Below are positions 18,541-21,895 of a stretch of 21,895 bases of DNA, piece by piece. The position numbers and the translations under genes are program-made. The DNA lies in the NCBI GenBank assembly GCA_015501055.1, contig JADNYV010000561.1:1-21895 (forward strand), read 5' to 3'. The DNA comes from Mucidula mucida. Its lineage: Eukaryota > Basidiomycota > Agaricomycetes > Agaricales > Physalacriaceae. A model generated the notes under the pieces. The model had not been told where the DNA came from. It did no database searches and saw only the letters and a list, made by a program, of their open reading frames with translations. Each line of letters starts with the position of its first letter. Positions within the stretch are counted from its first letter, which is position 1.

Positions 18541-19369
18541 CTCTCCAACAGCGCACTATAGAATGAACTTTCGGGTATCACTACTACTTGACGAGCGCTC
18601 TGACAAACTCGGTTACGTTCGGAGGACCTCCATTGAAGTCAACTGACACGACAGTCAGCATACACACGAGGCCTAGACAAGCCGAACACGACATACCATA
18701 ACACCGGACTATGGGAACAGTCCATTGCTTGGATGTCTTCTTTACGTACAGCCATACGTTCCTGATGGATCCAGAGAACAAACTATCCTGGCGAGTCCAT
18801 TACAGCTGAATAACGAACGGTAGTGGTAAAACTGCTAAATCCTGAGTTGGGAGAGACAGTAGAAGTCGGTTTCGGACGGGGAGATGAAATTGCGGAGAGC
18901 ACAACGTAATAATTGTACCATTCGTGCGGTACTATTGATGGAAACCACCACTAGTTGCACGCCGAATTAACGCGCACCACAGGCCCGTTTCACGGCGACT
19001 GAGATGAGGAACCGCATCCTGGCGAGATACGCTTATCATCGGTGAACACCGAGTACATCATGCTGGGGCACGACGAAGTCCACGAACATGCGAGACTTCA
19101 TTGGGTGACCTGGAACCACAAAGCGATATCTGCTCCAGGTCTACCGCGAGAAACATGCTCTTTTTACTTCATAAGCGTGCAGCGAGGGACGTAGGCCTCG
19201 TTCCGGTCCATGTTCGCCAACCTGTCGTACATGTCCACCAGCTCCTGCAATCATTGTCCGAGTTGGGGCGACAGGCGCTGTGACAGAAACCGTTGCATAG
19301 AACTGCCCAACTGCCATCATCACTCGTGAGGTGCAAGTCGGGAAAGGCATCGACGAAGGTCTGTGCAAT
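18541..19369. other. Intergenic region with an unrecognised minus-strand ORF
   Basis: The minus strand at 18584-18781 is open. It contains an intron-like stretch (donor GTATGTCG, ctgac branch-like site, acceptor TGTCAG) that, when removed, yields a C-terminus DFNGGPPNVTEFVRALVK. This looks like a last exon, but no upstream exon or family was found. At 19141-19290 a minus-strand frame reads ELVDMYDRLANMDRNEAYV before a stop; it may be a terminal exon of the gene at 19386-20038. Nothing else was recognised. Confidence 0.35.
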
Positions 19370-19385
19370 CCCGATCGCTGAGTTG

Positions 19386-20038
19386 TCATTTGGGGAAAGC
19401 GGCGAGAGCATGGCCGTAACCACCCTCAGGAGCCTCGATATGAGGTCGGTCGGTAGACGCGGTGTTGACGTCGTTCACCACCATTCCCCGTGTAGTCTGA
19501 AGTATTTCAGGGCAGTGGTCAGCCGACCCAAAGCCTTCGGGCAGATCCAGGATCTCGTGTGCAGTCCAGCCCTCCATGTCGTCCCGCATCTCTACGTGCA
19601 ACACCCCCGGCTCCACCTCGGACACGTCGAAAGTAACGCTCTCCTCCAAAGAAAGCAGCTTTACGGAGACCAATTCCTTCAAGAACCGTATCATCTGCGC
19701 CTTCCCCTTAGGCAACGTCATCGTTCCGCGTCTCGTTCCACACTTGGCCTTGATATTGAACAAGAGGCAAACCATCTCTCATACCATCTCCAAGGTTGGA
19801 CCACGGTATATTCTCTCTCCACTGGGTATCACAAGGTCTTTCCAGCAGCCGTGTATGGATTTGTTATTGACCCTCCTGGGAAAGAGCCATGTATTCTGAG
19901 GCGACACGCGCAACTCGACACCCGTCGCCGATACGAATATCTGCTTCTCGGTCATCTACGAGTAACCATATGTTAGCTCAGAAAACACCTTGTAGTCAGC
20001 GCACTTACAAGGAAGCCAAGTTGGAGTGTGTCCGACAT
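19386..20038 (-). CDS. Unrecognised gene, inverted paralogue of the relic at 430-592
   Basis: Proposed exons are 20009-20038 (MSDTLQLGFL), 19785-19955 (MTEKQIFVSATGVEL... ending RGPTLEM) and 19386-19706 (KAQMIRFLKEL, EVEPGVLHVEMRDDMEGW, AHEILDLPEGF, DRPHIEAPEGGYGHALA). Intron 1 is 53 bp with good ends. The frame is open through everything except one in-frame TGA, which falls right after a GTATGA donor; removing 78 bp (acceptor cctaag) restores it, though other in-frame acceptors exist. The product would be about 173 aa. I cannot name the family. Similarity to the left-end relic continues past the proposed stop (DNA for DNSAIG), so additional 3' exons over 19141-19370, including ELVDMYDRLANMD, are possible. 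There is no signal peptide. Confidence 0.5.
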
Positions 20039-21776
20039 TAAGCCTTTAAACCCAGCTTTAAGCGGAGCTTATTCTAAAATGCCGGCCGCGGCATGTATTT
20101 TACTTTGGTGCCCTAGATATCACCGAATATCTTCCCAAGGATACCTGTCTCAACGTCTGGCTGATGTTTGTCGCATATGTGTCATGGTAAAGCCTTACCT
20201 GTCCTCATAGCTTGACAAGTAAGTGGTCTTCTCAAAGTTTCACAGTGCTTGCCTGGTACCGCCGGTCATTGTGCGTTGTTCTAAGCATTTGTTCAGCGGT
20301 GGTTTGTGATCTGAGGACAAATCTCTAAAAGGCGATTGCAGCGTATTATTTGGCGTGATCATAAGATGCGCCCTCAGACAAGAGCGGCAAAGCATAGATA
20401 CGAATGTCGACTGCAGTGCCGTACTTGTATGTACATCGCATCGGCCCGACATGTTCATGCGATTGAAACCAGTGTGAACGGGTATCAATACTGCCCTATA
20501 TATATATCTTCATGAGGCAATGAAGCTGTACCTGCCAGGTCAACGCTCCCGGAGATACAATCCTGATTCCTGTAATCTGAGAAGGAATTTACACGGCGTC
20601 ACGGCCCGCTCATGATTAAGAGAAAGGACACTCGCAATACCGGGCGTCAGATCGAGATGAGTAGTCACAATGAGTGGCGGGAAATGCAAAGCTTGAAGCG
20701 CCGATAGATTTCCGTTCATTATTGGCCAAAGGAGAGATAGTACGCGGTGTCTATAGCTAACAAGAGACGACGAGATAGTCACCACTACTTACACTATCAA
20801 GGCGTCATCTTAACAACTCGGTACGCGGATCAGCCACCCTTCAATTGGATATGCATTGATAATCTCCGCGATGGGGGAGGATAACCCACGTTGTGATTAT
20901 CATTGCTAGTGAAGTAACGGGTGAGCTTCCTGATCTGAATCTCTGGTAGCTCTTGTACTGCGCTTTCTTTCTTAATTCTCGGAATGTACGTCGAGGTCAT
21001 CGTTGATATATGAGGCTGATCGATAGCTCAGTCTGCAATCTTTCATACCAGGAATGTTCACTGGTATCATAATATGTCGCGGCCACCTCTTTTCATCTGT
21101 ATCTAGGCAGTTAGACACATGGTCCGAGTCTAAAATATGATGATCAGAGTCTAGGGCTCACCACTTACCAGTATACGCGTCCGTCCAGTGGCAGGACCAC
21201 ACACGTCCGACGGAGTTCCAGGTAAGTGTATCTGCGGACGTGTAATGCGGTACTATGTAAAACAGTATACCCACATCCGCGGCTACAAGAGCATCAGTGA
21301 TGGAAGTGCTCTTAGAGGAGGGCCCGCTTACTAAAAGATAGTACTACAGCCCTTCTTGCAGAGGGTAGGACTTCCTCCGCGATGTCCCCCTGCATCGGAA
21401 GAGGATTGGGTTGCGTATTGAGAAGGGATGCGATGAAGAAGATAGAGCGCAGATGACAGTTCTTGCGGCATAGAAGGCTGCATCAGAGCAAGTAGAACGC
21501 TTGATATCAGATATCATATGATATGCGGTTGAACACGCGACATCTCCATTATTTGTTCAAGGCTAAACGACTCGGTGTTCCTAGCGCACTTTGATCTTAG
21601 GAGACGAACTGCTTGACGACGGCTGCATAAAATCTTACATATGGGGAACACGCCAGGTAGCATGTTGGTGTCCTGACTCTATGTGGCCTCTAAATGGTTC
21701 TCAACAAACAGGAAAAAGAGGATTTCATTCATTAGAATGTAGACGTATTGATTGCTTTGTGTGAAAAATGCCTTAA
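20039..21776. other. Long region without a recognised gene
   Basis: No exon set with family motifs could be built. The minus strand at 20540-20785 has an open frame with a coding-like core (MNGNLSALQALHFPPLIVT) that may be an unrecognised exon. A perfect 14-bp palindrome, atatcatatgatat, lies at 21511-21524, and a TA-repeat tract lies near 20495-20505. Otherwise I see nothing specific. Confidence 0.4.
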
Positions 21777-21860
21777 TCCCTCTTAGCTCAGCGGTAGAGC
21801 GCGTCACTAGTATCGGCCGGGCTATGACGACGGTCAGTCTTTCAAGTCGGCTAGAGGGAA
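21777..21860 (+). tRNA. tRNA-Thr (anticodon AGT) with an 11-nt intron, possibly degenerate
   Basis: The acceptor stem TCCCTCT (21777-21783) pairs perfectly with AGAGGGA (21853-21859); A73 follows. The D arm GCTC-AGCGGTA-GAGC is standard and gives a perfect A box (tagctcagcgg). The anticodon stem CGTCA/TGACG is perfect, with loop CTAGTA+A, anticodon AGT at 21809-21811, and an 11-nt intron at 21813-21823 in the usual place after position 37. The mature length is 73 nt. The T arm is weak: stem AGTCT/CGGCT has a mismatch next to the loop and one G-U pair, and the B box (tctttcaagtc) departs from GGTTCGANTCC. A T6 run at 21884-21889 fits RNA polymerase III termination. It is either a functional variant or a decaying tRNA. 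Confidence 0.68.
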
Positions 21861-21883
21861 TTCAAAATGATTGATACATCAAC

Positions 21884-21889
21884 TTTTTT
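21884..21889 (+). terminator. RNA polymerase III terminator (T6)
   Basis: A run of six T about 24 nt after the tRNA discriminator base, the standard stop signal for a fungal tRNA gene. Confidence 0.55.
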
Positions 21890-21895
21890 AGGCCT

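Noticed and set aside
19300..19400. SnoaL-like motif (AFPDLHLT) on the minus strand
   Set aside because: Only one short motif matches; the frame breaks shortly after and an overlapping frame looks equally coding. It is too little to call a SnoaL-family gene.
19293..19976. 227-codon plus-strand open frame
   Set aside because: It lies opposite the minus-strand gene whose frame is supported by the paralogous relic at 430-592. Nothing in the plus-strand translation is recognisable.
21511..21524. Perfect palindrome atatcatatgatat
   Set aside because: Short AT-rich palindromes are expected by chance in this composition, and no adjacent gene uses it.
1..21895. CRISPR array, bacterial operon or prophage
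   Set aside because: No regularly spaced repeats or ribosome-binding sites, and all recognised genes are intron-rich and fungal in type.

Overview
The window reads as nuclear DNA of a filamentous basidiomycete, most likely an Agaricomycete. Every confidently modelled protein gene is split by many short introns (about 45-75 bp, GT-AG with a few GC-AG). MYND-finger proteins occur as divergent paralogues, promoters are CCAAT/TATA-like, and a tRNA carries an 11-nt intron. Exon models were built by hand from reading-frame continuity, splice signals and conserved family motifs; no database search was run.

Layout, left to right. (1) 1-1250 holds relics: a diverged ~100-bp direct repeat and a collapsed copy of a gene that also lies, inverted, at the right end. 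(2) 1251-6211 is a MYND zinc-finger cluster: a 455-aa gene on the minus strand, a divergent 579-aa gene on the plus strand, and a tiny 67-aa MYND gene with its own CCAAT/TATA promoter. (3) 7068-8698 is a 13-exon secreted GH43 arabinanase-like gene, followed at 10198-10450 by a shrunken second copy. (4) 10740-13022 (minus) is a complete 13-exon sugar/H+ symporter of the MFS sugar porter family. Just upstream of it sits an orphan epoxide-hydrolase N-terminal domain. (5) 13962-14935 (minus) is an intact short-chain dehydrogenase. (6) 15054-16236 (minus) is a broken GMC oxidoreductase, directly behind (7) a 15-exon aldehyde dehydrogenase at 16239-18497 (minus) that is complete except for one missing base. 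(8) 19386-20038 (minus) is an unrecognised gene, the inverted paralogue of the relic at 430-592. (9) The window ends with a probable tRNA-Thr(AGT).

Regions 3-7 look like a carbon-use neighbourhood: a secreted arabinan-type hydrolase, a sugar transporter, an alcohol oxidase-type flavoenzyme, an aldehyde dehydrogenase and a reductase. That functional link is inference from gene content. The neighbourhood is eroding: there is a truncated GH43 copy, a gutted GMC gene, a lone EHN domain, and a full-length GH43 that has lost the catalytic base of its family. I found no clear sign of a wholly new system. The most unusual points are the GH43 that appears to lack its catalytic Asp, the two GC-AG introns and the homopolymer frameshift in the aldehyde dehydrogenase, the stand-alone mini-MYND gene, and the inverted paralogues flanking the whole region.
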